Counted from the stretch's first letter, positions 15,526 through 30,182 are shown. The stretch: 64,000 nucleotides of DNA from Antennarius striatus (GCF_040054535.1 NC_090784.1:8702501-8766500), one strand, 5' to 3'. A program made the numbers and translations. The notes: generated from the sequence alone by a model not told the origin.

Positions 15526-15640
15526 TCATACTGCTTTCTCTGCTTTCGTGGGTCACAGAGTTATTAGAGACTATCCCATGGGACTTTCGGGCATTAAGCA
15601 GGGAGACGCTCCAGACACTTTGCCAGTAAATCACCGAACT
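15526..15640 (-). mobile_element. Truncated SINE fragment
   Basis: CTGCTTTC, GTGGGTCACAGAG, CTATCCCATGGGACTTTCGG, GCAGGGAGACGCTCCAGACA and CGCCAGT-like text match the 3' portion of the SINEs at 49551 and 60894. The tRNA-like head is missing. Confidence 0.6.
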
Positions 15641-16369
15641 AATATGCAACTTTTTTTTTCTTTTTAGTGAAAATAAAATCTGTTTGAAGACAAATGATGA
15701 CCTCATGAAAAACTATAGAGCACAGATTTTGTAATATTTAAAGTTCTCATGAAACAGGGATGCTGACCTCCACGTGACAGAGAATATTAGTCTTTCCCAA
15801 AGGTTGAACAAGCAACATCCATATAATAATCCAGCCAAAGCAAAAGAACAAATCAGTTTCTATATTGTTTCGAAGAGTGTTCCTCTCTCCAGTGGGGCAG
15901 AAGGAATATTTTCTGCATTATGTCCTATCTTTGAGCCAATATGCAGGACCCTGAGCATGTTTTTTCTCATATTGGAAATCTGCTGACTGTGGTATCACAT
16001 TATGATTAACAATGTAACTATGATCCCTTTCTCTTTCATTGTTATTCCATAGATGCCTGAGAGTAAGGGTGAAATGCCTGCAATCGTAGACAAGCTTCAT
16101 TAGATTCATTGATTGATTTATAGTTTTTCATTCTTGTAATCACTTTCCCCAAGGTAATTTGTAAGCTGTTTATAGATGGAGGTATCAGCTTGAGAGTTAA
16201 TTAATCAGCTTTGTTGAAAACTTTGAAAGTAGAAAGCTCATTCTGAATTGGTAATGACAAGAAAGTTCAGTGTTATTATTACAAATGTCCATAAACTAAT
16301 GGGATAGCTGTCCAAAAAATTTATGGCAATTTTTAATAGTGTTATTAATTGTAATTTATACAGTTACAT

Positions 16370-16376
16370 ATGTGTG

Positions 16377-16436
<60 letters not shown>

Positions 16437-16440
16437 ATTT

Positions 16441-16529
<89 letters not shown>

Positions 16530-16600
16530 TATATGTACAGTATATATATATATATATATATATAAAATAAATAAATAAAAATAAAAAAAAAATAAAAAAA
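16370..16600. repeat. Compound (TG)n(TC)n(TA)n array and AT-rich tail abutting a LINE
   Basis: TG from 16370, TC from about 16443, TA from about 16490 to 16562, then an A-rich TAAATAAATA segment that joins the 3' end of the LINE at 16601. The A-rich part is probably the LINE tail. Confidence 0.9.
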
Positions 16601-18582
<1,982 letters not shown>

Positions 18583-18602
18583 TAAAATATAAAATAAGGG
18601 GT

Positions 18603-19600
18603 GTGATTAAACTGGTGAGTCAGTTTATGTACACACTGACTAAGCCTATGGAGTCTAGCGATGACAAAAATGCATTACTGAGGCTATCACTGATGTTTTA
18701 AGGTCTAGACTAGCTAGGAAGTCAGCAAAAGTGAATGTATGGACCAGGGGGATGATACACTGTAATGAACAGCAAAGGCTGGAGTGGTTTATGGGTTGGG
18801 TTTAACAAGCTCAGACTTGTTAAGACTTTCAAATGAGATGGCTGTGTAGGTTCTCAGTGAGGGTGAAATGCATCTTAGGTTTAGTATTCAGTTGTATACA
18901 TGAATTAAAAACTTCTCTTCGGCCTCACTCTTTAAGAATCTGATAATTTAGGTGGCTAGGAGGAGTAGCTTCGTTTAGGGACACATACTCATCCTCACAT
19001 AACCAGGTTTCTGTTAAACAGAATAAATCCATATTACAATGTGATATAATATCATTAACTAAAACTGCTCTGGTAGAGACAGATCTAATATGCAGAAAGC
19101 CACATTTTAATGTGCTTTGGAAGTGTTGGGGTATTGGTGTTGAGTTTTTATCAGGTTTTGATGTCCATAGCTATGTTTTGATGTTGGTTTACTCTTAGCT
19201 TTTCATGTATTAACTTTAAATCGCCGGGGCTACCAATGAAGAATTTCTTTCGCAGCAGGTGTGTCGCTGGGCAGGTAAAAACTGATGGCGAGGTGAAGTG
19301 GTTGGTGGTGAACCTGAGGCTTTCCCCAGCTCGGGACCTGCTGGTGGACATCTAACCTGAGCTGGTGGGTTTGCTCCAGCTAGTTGGCTAAGTGTCACAG
19401 CTATGATTTCAGTTATGGTGCATACCTGTGCCTTCAATTGGCTAAGCCTCACTTCCATTGCTGCAAATGTTCTGCACATATGGCAGATACCTTTATCGTT
19501 AAGGAAACGGAGAAAAACTAAACATCGGACAAACGAAGCAAGACAGAGAGGGAGTGGAAGGACAGTGGAAGAGAGAAGCCATAGCCATGTTAGCCACTAA
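18603..19600 (-). pseudogene. Decayed AP-endonuclease LINE fragment (L2/CR1/Rex1-like)
   Basis: Read on the minus strand with frameshifts. An ORF1-like part (about 19216-19479) starts MCRTFAAMEVRLSQLKAQVC. After it, an endonuclease N-terminal part includes LVNDIISHCNMDLFCLTETW (LTETWL at 19000-19017), then EYVSLNEATPPSHLNYQ, then FADFLASL and [17 protein letters not shown] followed by EYVSLNE is typical of the AP endonuclease of fish L2/Rex-type LINEs. Stops and gaps interrupt it and no reverse transcriptase follows, so it is a dead 5' portion. Confidence 0.75.
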
Positions 19601-20100
19601 ACTATTGCTAAACTACTGTAGATTAGTCTACTAATTAAACAGCTCGTAAAAGATTGCCAATTATGTGATGGCTTTTGCAGTCAAGTTCAAGCTCCAAGTA
19701 ACTAGTAGCTTCCTACCACCTAAAATGGCACTATGAACAGCACCTGTATCTATAGTAAATAGACAACAGACAGAGATGCTTATTGCCAACCTATATTGCA
19801 GGTGTACATGTAACTAAGTACGGGCTGAAGTGTTAAAGGATGAATAAATGTGAAATCATAGAAAATTCCCAATGACATCCTTAAAAACATCTGTATTTCA
19901 GACCATGCATTTACATTCATTCGTTCATTCTAATAAATTATACACAACTACTGATAGCAGCAATAGATTATTGTCAATAAACACAGCTTCTTCCTGCTAA
20001 CCTCATTCCTACCTACTGCACAGCTGTCACATTCTCAATGAGTTTTTCCCACTGTATATTTTAGCACCTATCCCCAATGTGAGTTCTGTTCTTCATTACG

Positions 20101-20101
<1 letters not shown>

Positions 20102-20154
<53 letters not shown>

Positions 20155-20163
20155 TCTCTCTCT
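20102..20163. repeat. (CT)n microsatellite
   Basis: About 30 CT units with one TG interruption. Confidence 0.95.
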
Positions 20164-20929
20164 CCCCCTCTTTTCTTGCATACACAAAGTGTTGACTGAA
20201 TGAGTTTGTAATAAATAACATGCTGCTTTTAGATAGGTTCCTGATTTGCATCATCCCGTGTAAGATGTACTTTTCACCAATTTTTAGTGTAATTTGCATT
20301 AGACACACTCACACACTTACTGATTCTATAAAAGCACTGTCAATTGCTTGTATTTCAGTGATAGTCACTCTCTCAGATACAATCAATGAAAAATACTGCA
20401 GGGCTGATTGAATTGAATGTGTGTGTTTCCTTCATGATTGGGCTATTATAGTTGTGTATCCACTGTGAAAATAACTTAAATTAATCATGATCATTAATTA
20501 CTTTTATTTAGGGTAAATAAAATAGTTGTCAATGACTACTGTATATCATATGAACATTATAGAATAAATAAAATTGTTTTGCAACACAGTCAAACATTTG
20601 TGGACCAATGAAAAAGTCAGCTCTAAATTTGTTCAAAATTAATGTCATGTACTGTATATGATCTTTGAACTAAATACAATTTCAGAATCCAACCCTTCTG
20701 TCCACTGGTATGAAAAGTGCACAATGGTATTTAAACACGTCCTTTCAATTTGTGCATTATATGAGTCTCTTGTGTGGGCGTTGTGTGTATTGTTTTAAGG
20801 TGTGAAGGGCCTAATGACAAAATGAATACTCCCGGCCCAGCTTTGCAAGAACAACTCACACATTGAAAGTGTGAAAGCATTTACGAACCATTTACAGCAC
20901 GAGATGACACTTCCTCTCAGGTTAGTGGA

Positions 20930-20932
<3 letters not shown>

Positions 20933-21012
<80 letters not shown>
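20933..21012. repeat. (AC)n microsatellite
   Basis: About 40 AC units. Poly-TH and poly-CV frames across it are not genes. Confidence 0.95.
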
Positions 21013-21016
<4 letters not shown>

Positions 21017-24000
21017 TTTCACACTCTGCCTCACAAATAGTGACATCGCTCTCAGATACAGTGAAGACAGGAAAGAGAGAAGAACGTTCATGCATATTGT
21101 GAGAGCTGTTTCTGAAGATTTCGGAATACTGCATGTAAGAAGCAAAGATCCAGACAGGTGTACCCAAATCACACTGACTGTGGGGCTGATAGAGTGAGGA
21201 CATAATGGTGTCTGGATAGTGCTTTTATAAATTTAAAAGTAACAAATGTGATTTTACTGGAGCGCACATATAAGCACACTCGCACACATATGCACACGCT
21301 GTTACTTCTAGGATGTTATAAAAACTCTTTTATCCATTAAAAAAACTATTGATCTTGTGCTTTGCCTTCTCTACTTGATGGGGTCTTTTTTCCCTGCCAT
21401 AATGGAAGTCTCCCTTGCCATTTCTTCAGCCTATTCTTCATTTGGAGTAATTATAGATGGAGAGGTAAAAAGATGTTTTTTTTTCTTTCTTTTCTATCCT
21501 CCTTCCTACCTATCTTCGTCTCCCCTGTGTGCATTCAGAGGAGCTCTCACCACTGCATTCTTATTAGGGACATGTCTGAAAGGCTCCCGCAGCATGTGGT
21601 GTCCTCTGACCATCCGCTATAGCTGCTTTTTGTTAGCATTAACAAGCCAAGCAACCAAGGATATCTTTTCAACAGGTACAAACTTTTCCTCTTAGATGAT
21701 TAACTACATTCAGACACTCAGCTCTGTGTAGAAGCCTGGAGAGGATCATATGCTTGGAAAAAGGACAGAGAAAGGGGGCATAGATGGAAAAAACTTAATT
21801 GAAAGACAAGATGTTCTCTTTGGTGATGTTTAAAGGATTCTATACGAAATTCCTATTCAAATCATGTGATCTTCATTTCTCTCCCTGGCCCTGTCCTCTT
21901 ATTGTTTTGTTTTGTTTTTTATCAACACGAACCATGTAATGAGGGAAAGTCCTGGTCTTTGTAGAGTGGTCAAAGGCTTGCTGTCGTAATAATGAATGGG
22001 AGAAACAGAGGAAGGGCTGAACACTCTGCCTCGTTCATGTTTGCTGCTGCACAAAAGCCCCAGGATGCCTCCTGAAGAAGGCCTCCTCCATCCATTGCCA
22101 TCTCATCTCTTGTTAAAGGGGGCATAAAGCGAAGGCAGAGGGGAAAAGTAATTTTCTTCTCATGTCTCTCCATTCTTCTGGTGGGCTTCTACTTTTTGCC
22201 ATGTACTTTCATAAAGCTTATAATTATCTTGGCGAGAGCCCCTCAAGTGAGAACGAATGGGTCTTTGTACCCTTCTCTCTTCAGCCCTCTCCTGTTTCTG
22301 GAAAGAAGAAAGTCATATTAACATTTGGTCTTCCCCTTTTTACAAATGCAGTGAGAAAGCCAGATGCCCTGTCTAGATAACCATTTCAACGTCTTAATTT
22401 GGCAAATGTATTTCTTATTCACCACTGATGATAACAGTACGGACAGGAGCATCCTGCAACACCTGGATAAACTCTAATTTCATCTTTAATCAGTGACTGT
22501 CATTTTTATTTTTTAATAGTACTTTTGTGTTCAACATATTTGTTTTCCCTTTCTCAAACTTTGTAGCCAAATCAGAAATCCTCTACACTGCCATTTTTAA
22601 AAAAAATTAACAAAAAGAACAAAACAAGCATAATGTAATTTTTACTGACCCCGAAGCAGACTACTTTGGTCGAACTCTCCCTGTCATCATCTATATGAAC
22701 AGAAACTCCTCCTACCTCTCCCGTGATCTCTATGACCTCCATCCCCCTGCCCTTCCAGCTGATTACTCCTAATGTAATTTTAATTAAAAACTGTGGTGTC
22801 AAAGGGTTTATCCTGCCTGAGAAGTGAGTGCAGATTGTGGCACAGTGGCAGACCCCTTCACTTGCTTGAAAGGAAATGCATCCTGACATTGCTTGGGTGG
22901 TGCCAACATGATCAGAGCCAGATTAAACAGAATGGCTCTTTGACCTATTTGAATTTCATGGTATAACATTTATTCCTGAGCGGTGAGTGATCTGCCAAGA
23001 AATAGTTATTTCTCACATTATCATATTTCATTTTACTCATTCTTGTCTCTTGATTACATGTGACACATACCACTCCTTTAACTCTCCAAATACATATCAA
23101 TTGAGTTGTTCTCCATCAACAAAAAAATCACATCATTTTTCTGTGATACATGAAATCTATAGCAGAGCTGACTTGCATGAATGATGCAGGAAAACAGAAG
23201 GATTGATGATAAACCATGTTTGTCTTTATTTTCAGTCTAATTCCTCACAGATCCACATGATCGTTTGAACAGCGTACTGGCAGTATTGTATCAAATACCA
23301 CCAGAACAGGTGAAGCCAACATAGCTTAAGATAAAAATAATTGACAATGGCCGCAATCACCAGTGCCAAAGTTCCCAGTGATGACCTGTGAATGGTGCCC
23401 CACAGCAGGACTCAACAGCAGAGGTCTGCCTGTAGGTTTGTAATCCCCTCACCCGAGCTGTTGGATTATCTGATCTCCATCGACCCTTAAGAGGCTCCCC
23501 GTGGCCGCAACTTAAACACTCTATAAAATCTTCTGTCCACACCCCATCTGTTATACAACATCTTGGAGGACACAGATACAGAGGAGCGTGTCCCTTCCCC
23601 ACCTGTGTAGCATCTTAACACAGAGGGGCTGTTGTCTGACTATAACATTACATTGATCAAATTACAATCAGTTCTGTATATCCTTTCCTCTCTGCTAAAT
23701 GCGAAGATCTGTCTGGTACCTGTTATCTACGAAGGCATTATCTTCCATGGTACATATTGCCCTCCTCTTTTATCTATGCCTCAAGTGGATTTAAAATTAC
23801 TATACATTCTATATTAGTATACATTACTATACACACGGAGATCAACTCATTCATTAATTTAAAAAAATTTTTTTTTCTCTATTATAAATAAACTATGAGA
23901 CAGATTTTAACGAAACTTAGTCAAATAGTTATACAAGTACAACGGCGGGACCTGTTAAGGGTGGATCCAGACAAAGGGGCAGAATCTATAGTCTTGACAG

Positions 24001-24740
24001 CCATTTAACTTTTTAAATATTTGGAAAAATTGATTCAGTTGAACAGGAAATGCTGACACTACAACTAAAGTTATGGACTGAGCTACATTCTGTTCGTACG
24101 CTTTTATACTGACAAAGTCCAACTTCATAGTAAAAAAAAATTAATTTATGTGCAGAAATGCCCTTTTGGAGGAAAGGCTCATTATCAGTGGGTTGCAGCC
24201 TGTTTTGTGGACACTCATAAGTATAAGCAGTGTCAGTGTCAGTGACCCTTTAACATCATTCCCTGACACAGGCCATGTTCTGCTGCCATCAGTGAACAGT
24301 TGGAGGAGTTGGTAGTTGGCCCTGAGCAGTGAGGCGTATAGTAAGAGGGTTTAAGGTTCATGAGGGCCTGCTGCTTGGGTGATATTGGATCAGTGTTGGC
24401 ATCCTGTGCCCCAGCCATATTAGCCAGAACACTAGTAGCTGGCATTGAGTACTTCCCATTAGAGTGGCGTTGATACCGGCCTGTTCTGCTACCTCAGACA
24501 TTTTTGATGGATATCTTTTTTTTAATACATAGTATGTAATTGCCTCTGTGATAGATTTTCACACACAATGAGTTAATTATCAAAACTACCTTATAATAGT
24601 TTGACAGTTACATATTGACTCCTCATTGAAATACATAGAATATCCTAATAATAAAACCAACATAAAATCTTTAATAAAACCTTTACACGTGCTGTTTATA
24701 ACCATCTGGTGTGTCTGTATATTAACCGAACAGAATAAAT

Positions 24741-24814
24741 CCATCCATCCATCCATCCATCCATCCATCCATCCATCCATCCATCCATCCATCCATCCAT
24801 CCAGCCATCCATCC
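24741..24814. repeat. (CCAT)n tetranucleotide array
   Basis: About 18 CCAT units with one CCAG variant. Confidence 0.95.
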
Positions 24815-25774
24815 ACATATATACATAGATACATGGAATAGCATTTGAAATGAATTACTTTTATGAGTGTTTTTGTCTTTTATTCCCTCATATCTGCCTT
24901 TTATTTGCCAGGAACCATGCTTCTAATTGTGTTATGTGTTTCTTACTGTAGCCTTTTGTCTTAATGTACGTCTGAAGACTGTCCTTTGTGCATGCGTAGA
25001 CTGTATGTATGTGTGTGGGAACCTTTGTGTGTGCACATATATTTGTGTGTGTACCTGTCGCTTTGACTGAACAGGTGGGACCTCTTTGCATGGGATCTAG
25101 ACAGTCAGTTCGCCACTCGACTGATTGTGGTCAGGCTCACTGTGCTCAGCATGTTGGTTGGAGTGCAGACTCAGATATAGTGTGGCTGGATGTGAATGTA
25201 TTTTCAGCACAATGCACTCTTTCATCACTCTTATGGATACCATTCCAAAAATATATTTATTTTTATGCATTTTGCTTTTGAAATATGATTACATCTTTAC
25301 AGTATTTATTTATTAAAACGTACAAAACTAGAGTTAAATGACTATTATAATATCATTGAAGATTTATAGATATTATATTTGACAGGTTGATTGCTTCCAC
25401 AGACTAGCATCTGCGACATTGAAAAGACATTTCTCCACTAGCTCAATTTTAGAAATTAAGTATTGTAACAATGGGAACTTAAATAAGCTCAGGTCTTCAC
25501 TATATTTATTGTTGACTCAAAACATTTCACTGAGGTATTTTACTAAAGGAGGATAAGCACCAGCAACAATTTCCTACATGAGAGTGGACAAATAAAGCTG
25601 AACACATTCATATGATGTTTTCTAATAATTGTCCAAATCAACATAATAAAATATGACACTTAACATGTTATGCAGTGGTTCCTCTTTGAAAGACATTTCT
25701 TGTGTTAAAGATACACTAAATATGTTGGTCCGTCACTGTCTGTAAACAGATGAATTAAAGGTGTAGTAAACACC

Positions 25775-25818
25775 AGTTGTTGTCTGGTTCCTGTTAGACT
25801 TGGAACCAGACAACAACT
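25775..25818. other. Perfect 17-bp hairpin
   Basis: AGTTGTTGTCTGGTTCC at 25775-25791 pairs without mismatch with GGAACCAGACAACAACT at 25802-25818, leaving a 10-base loop, TGTTAGACTT. Function unknown. Confidence 0.8.
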
Positions 25819-25924
25819 CAACAACTGGCAAGAATAATTTACACCAGAGAATTTTCAAACTTTTCAATAACAACAACAACAACAACAACCATAAAAACAA
25901 CAATAACAATAGACCTAACCACCC

Positions 25925-26015
25925 TCTGCTCCCCAGCCCAAGACCCAGTGGACTGAACTACTGAATAAAGTCCACAGAGATCTATCATGACTTGGATAAC
26001 TGAGAATCTTCTTAT
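25925..26015. repeat. Dispersed repeat R2, copy 2
   Basis: Resembles 3760-3860 (TGACTTGGATAACTGAGAAT against TGACCTGGATGACTAAGAAT) and runs straight into an ATT array. Confidence 0.4.
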
Positions 26016-26021
26016 ACATTA

Positions 26022-26022
26022 C

Positions 26023-26086
<64 letters not shown>

Positions 26087-26100
26087 TGTAGCAGTAGTAT
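26022..26100. repeat. (ATT)n(AGT)n trinucleotide array
   Basis: About eleven ATT units followed by about ten AGT units. Confidence 0.9.
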
Positions 26101-26250
26101 TACATGTTACTCATGCCTATCAATTTTACCGTTTTTTAAAAATTATTATTACTAATCGTATTATTGTTACAGTACAATGAATCTCAAACCTCAAACGCAG
26201 CGCTAAAGCCGCGTGTGCACCTGGGACTTGTATTTTCTGACACCGCCTCA

Positions 26251-26266
26251 TGACGTCAGCGGAAGT
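26251..26266 (+). promoter_or_regulatory. CRE plus ETS-like sites in the cmc1 promoter
   Basis: The palindromic cAMP-response element TGACGTCA (26251-26258) is followed at once by GCGGAAGT (26259-26266), an ETS/GABP (NRF-2)-like site. They lie about 70 bases before the cmc1 ATG in a TATA-less, CpG-bearing region. CRE and GABP sites are common in promoters of nuclear genes for mitochondrial proteins. Confidence 0.6.
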
Positions 26267-26332
26267 TATTTGAGCGTACGTGAGCTAGGTCACATTGGTT
26301 TCGTTTGGAATGTTTTGAGGAACGCCACAGCA

Positions 26333-27639
26333 ATGGAGGCAACCAAATCAGGTATAATGTGAAATATTTTTGACACCTCTCATGAAATAACCATAGTTTA
26401 TTGAAATTAACTGCGCGGGTCGTTTTTCAGCTCTACGCAGCAAGTAGGCTGCTAAACCTTGTGTGGACTAGCTAGCGACTCCACAACACTCTTCAGCTCA
26501 GTCTAGTTATTTTATCGAAAGGGACATGATAAACGTTAATTCATGTGTTAACCAGGTAATACGTCGATAACTCTTCTGAATATTATAAACAACAAGCGAA
26601 GGAATTATGCAGCTCGCAGAGGATTGGGTATAACAATCACACCTGAGAGAATGCTATTGACAAAATGAACGAGTAACATTTAATGTGAACGAGCCTCCAA
26701 ACGACCTGCATTAAAAGTGATTCTTACTTTACCCGTGGAGTTCACTAAGCTCTAATGTTGACGGATGGATGGTTAACTCTTTTGGAGTGAGATGGGTCAC
26801 AATTTGAGAAACTAGTCACAAACGTTTTTTGATTGTTATTTTCATCAAAAATACTGCTTCAGGAATCACTTTAACAGTTATCAAAGTAGTGAATAAAATG
26901 GTAACTTAATGTTCTGGAAATAATCCCTTAGACAATTGTGCGCATATGTATTACTGACTAATTTTTTTTGAGTTTTCAGAATTAAAATATATTTATTTAT
27001 AAAATATATATTGTATAAGATGTTAAAGTTTCAGTCTGAGAAGTGACCACTGTTGATTTTACAAAAGAAAAGCAACACCAGAACACTTTGGACGTGGTTC
27101 TGGATCTTCATTTGTGTTGATTTCTTTATTTTTGACCCTCTTCACCTCAGAGGAGATCCAGTTAAGATGTGTAGAAAAAGATGTCCTAATACCAAAGATG
27201 ATGAGGGAAAAAGCCAAGGAGCGCTGCGCTGAGAAAGTTGAAGGTGTGTGAGATAAGTATGACTTTTATATTGATAAGTAATATGGATTTTTCTTGGCAT
27301 TGTGCTAGCTCAACAGAATGGTGTCATGGTTACTTAATCATGTGATGATTTCTACTGTGGCAAACCCAAATCTGTGCTGTGAAAAAGTTGAATGGATGTT
27401 AATGTTAACAGAATGACAGTCGCAACACTAGTATCACATATTATCAATAAATCCTATGAATATTAATTACAATGTTATTTGTTAAAAATATTTTATTATG
27501 AAAAGATTCACCTAGTTTTGTTGACCCCAATTTTTTGTGCGTGTGTAAATTATGAAATAAATCATGACTATGTTGCAGTTTCCGCCGGGATTAATAAAGT
27601 GTCTGTCTGTCTGTCCATGTGTGTGTATATATATACACA

Positions 27640-27681
<42 letters not shown>

Positions 27682-29812
27682 GATAATTTATTAATCCCGG
27701 AGGAAATTGCATGCTGATTTATAATGTTTCAGCATCTTGGTTTTGTGTACATTCACAGACCTTAAAACAACGTGCTGCCATTGAATAGAATTTATTTTAG
27801 TTTCACAGCTGTTTCTAGAGCTACGTATATTAAAATTTATTGCTCTAAAAAAGACCAAAAGGAAAATTATTGAAGATGGTTGTCAGTATTACACAACAGA
27901 AATAAATGGCATCGTAATTTTCAGCATCCAATATGACCCATAAGTTAAATCAGCACCTGAAATGGTAAAAAAGATAGTGTAGGGAAAATCAGGCAACTGA
28001 ATTTATGTTGTTTGAGAAACCCCCTCACAGCTCTAGCTGCATCTTCCACTAGTTTTCACACCTTAGTGAAAGAAGGGTTCTGTCAATGTATGTTTGTGTC
28101 TGCATTGTGTCTGAATGCCTTCAAACACCACCAAAGTCACATTTGTTGTTGAAGCAGATGAGTATTTGTGACCTGCATGCAACAGCTTTGTAGATTTGTT
28201 TGGAAAAAATTCCATGTCTTCACATATGTCTAGTTATGGCTTCATTATTTATGGATTTTTTTTTCCTGAAATGTGTATATCTTGCTAAAAATCAATACAT
28301 TTATTTTGTAAGTCAGTGTGTGTTCTGAACATTCATGAAGTCCAGAACTTCTGACTTAAGTTACGTTTTCACATCTTAAAATTAAAGTTTAAAGTAAATG
28401 TGGTGTTGTACCTTTGTTTAGAAGAGCCTTTTTTACATGGAGCTAGTGTCAGAGATTTGCCTTTTGATGTTACCGTCATCAGATTGACATCCTTGTGCAC
28501 CATCTATTGGTGCCATGGGACATGGACGAGGCGTTTGTTGATTAGATTAGTCGCACTGTTCTGCTTCTCTAAATTGGTTTTGCAGTTGGTCTTTTCACAT
28601 CTGCATCCTGATGAAAGTGTCTGTGTGATAACAATACTGATGCCGCTCATAAATGCAATTATGATGTCACTTCTTTGAAAGGGGACATGGGAGGATGGTG
28701 AGTTAATTAAATCCTTGAGAAATGGGTTGCTAACAAGGTGAAGATTCAGTCCTTCAGCACCTTGTTTTCAACAAGGACCTTGCACATTTAATCTAAAATA
28801 GACAACTTGCTGGAGCACAATGTCACTGATGCAGCTCTGTAGAAAGGATTTTTATATGTATTTCACTCATTGACAGTCCACAGTTAATGTTTTTACTGGC
28901 CAAGGAGGCTGGTTGATGGAAAAAATCCACTTGTTTTCATTAATTATTGGTTTGTAATTGTATATATTTCCTTTGTGCGTTGTTTATATTTTTGTGTCAG
29001 TACAAGCTCATTAGGTAATAATGGCTACATTGGAGCCAGTAACACCAAAAGAATTACCAAACTGATAAGGAAAGATGGCTCCAAGATTAACTGTGAGCAG
29101 GAAACATTTGAGCAGTGATAAACAGGAACTGCCTTGAAAAACTACCGTCCATCATGGACAGCCTGTAACCCCGTATCAGCACACACTGCACAGCAGAGCT
29201 GTGTAGTGTGTGCTTTCACAGAGACATTTAGAGCTGTATATTAAGATTTCTGTTTGTATTTTTTAAAATAACTTTATTAATCTTCTAAAACTTAGTAATT
29301 GTCAGAATTACATACGAAATTGTTTCTAAATTTCTTAATATGATGTAATCCCTGTATTTTTGCGCCGTGAATTGCAATATAGATCTATTCTTGCATACTG
29401 TTTTAAACAACTATTAAGATGTAATCAGGATGAAATATGTTTCTCATCCATAACTTGAGTTTGCAGGTGTTGAACAGGTTTGTCTTTCCTATGCTAACTT
29501 AACCATCTCTTGATCTTTCCTCCAGCCTTCAATCACTGTTGTAAAGAATCTGGTTTGCTCATGGTGTTCAAGTGTCGGGAGCAAAATGCGGCACTAAAGG
29601 AGTGTCTGACATTTCAGTGAGTATTCTGCAGTTTCTTGTTTAACAAAGTGCAATTATGCATTAATGATCCTTAATCCTCTTTCGCCACCAGTTACAAGGA
29701 CCTGGAGTTCTTCGAACAGTGCAAGCAGGAGTACATTAGTGAGAAATTGGAGTTTGAGAGGACGGGGATTCCAGCAAAAAACAGGCAGCAAAAACTCCCA
29801 ACTAGCATGTAA
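26333..29812 (+). CDS. cmc1: COX assembly mitochondrial protein 1 (CMC1), four exons, 107 aa
   Basis: Small twin CX9C protein of the mitochondrial intermembrane space that stabilises newly made COX1 with its partners during cytochrome c oxidase assembly. Exons: 26333-26351, 27151-27243, 29526-29616, 29692-29812, all GT/AG with joining phases. The product starts MEATKSEEIQLRCVEKDVLI, then PKMMREKAKERCAEKVEAFN. The two CX9C pairs are CAEKVEAFNHC and CREQNAALKEC. The end is GIPAKNRQQKLPTSM. Length and C-terminus match vertebrate CMC1 (about 106 aa). The ATG lies in a CpG-bearing promoter with CRE and ETS-like sites. A poly(A) signal AATAAA is at 30177-30182. Confidence 0.95.
27244..29525 (+). 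other. cmc1 intron 2
   Basis: Large intron holding the tail-to-tail retroposon ends (27570-27715). The rest is non-coding AT-rich sequence with no recognised element. Confidence 0.85.
27570..27715. repeat. Two retroposon 3' ends facing each other across a microsatellite
   Basis: Within cmc1 intron 2. The left part reads TTTCCGCCGGGATTAATAAA then TGTC units. The right part is its inverse, TTATTAATCCCGGAGGAAAT. Between them lie TGTC, TG and TA arrays (27600-27676). The GGGATTAATAAAG end followed by simple repeats is a widespread teleost retroposon tail. Confidence 0.65.
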
Positions 29813-30176
29813 TGATCCACACAACACACAGCTTACCTTCTTTAAAAGCGAGGTGTGGAGTGTTACTGGTCATGTTAGACAAAAACCTGTATATTTTGTT
29901 TATTCATATTGGAAGAAAACCTGGTATTTAATCTAAAATTTAATCAGAATAATTCTAAATTTCATGTTAATTTCTATAATGTTCTCATCAGATCAAAATG
30001 AACTTTCTTCCTTATATGAATCAACAGACTCACATTATAATTACTACACACAGGTAGAGCTGACCAGGGAACAGTCACCGCTCCTCCGGAGAGCTTCGTA
30101 ATCGGTGTCTCAGCTTTGAATCTGTCGACCCTCTTCTGAATCTTCTGGCGTGTTTATCGTGTATCCATGTGATGTA

Positions 30177-30182
30177 AATAAA
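30177..30182 (+). terminator. cmc1 polyadenylation signal
   Basis: AATAAA about 365 bases after the cmc1 stop, followed by T-rich and GT-containing sequence. Confidence 0.6.

Larger units (their letters stand above)
11200..16360. other. Gene-free interval downstream of the eomes promoter
   Basis: No exon with recognisable protein similarity on either strand. It holds a GATA/GACA array (13511-13637), an ATTC array with attached SINE fragment (15482-15640) and otherwise unique AT-rich sequence. Position next to a developmental transcription factor gene makes it a plausible place for eomes enhancers; nothing specific can be named from one sequence. Confidence 0.55.
19600..26200. other. Gene-free interval, LINE cluster to cmc1
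   Basis: No exon recognised. It contains microsatellites (CT 20102, AC 20933, CCAT 24741, ATT/AGT 26022), a perfect short hairpin (25775-25818) and a repeat tail (25925-26015). Segments such as 21950-22170 and 22660-22900 are complex, repeat-free sequence of the kind that often proves conserved, but conservation cannot be judged here. Confidence 0.55.

Noticed and set aside
20871..21203. Long open frames rich in Thr-His or Cys-Val over AC arrays (also at 46167-46577 and 52186-52440)
   Set aside because: They are forced by dinucleotide repeats, which are open in all frames; no domain or splice context supports coding.
24239..24445. Minus-strand 68-residue frame MPATSVLANMAGAQ
   Set aside because: No recognisable family, no splice support, and typical length for chance frames.
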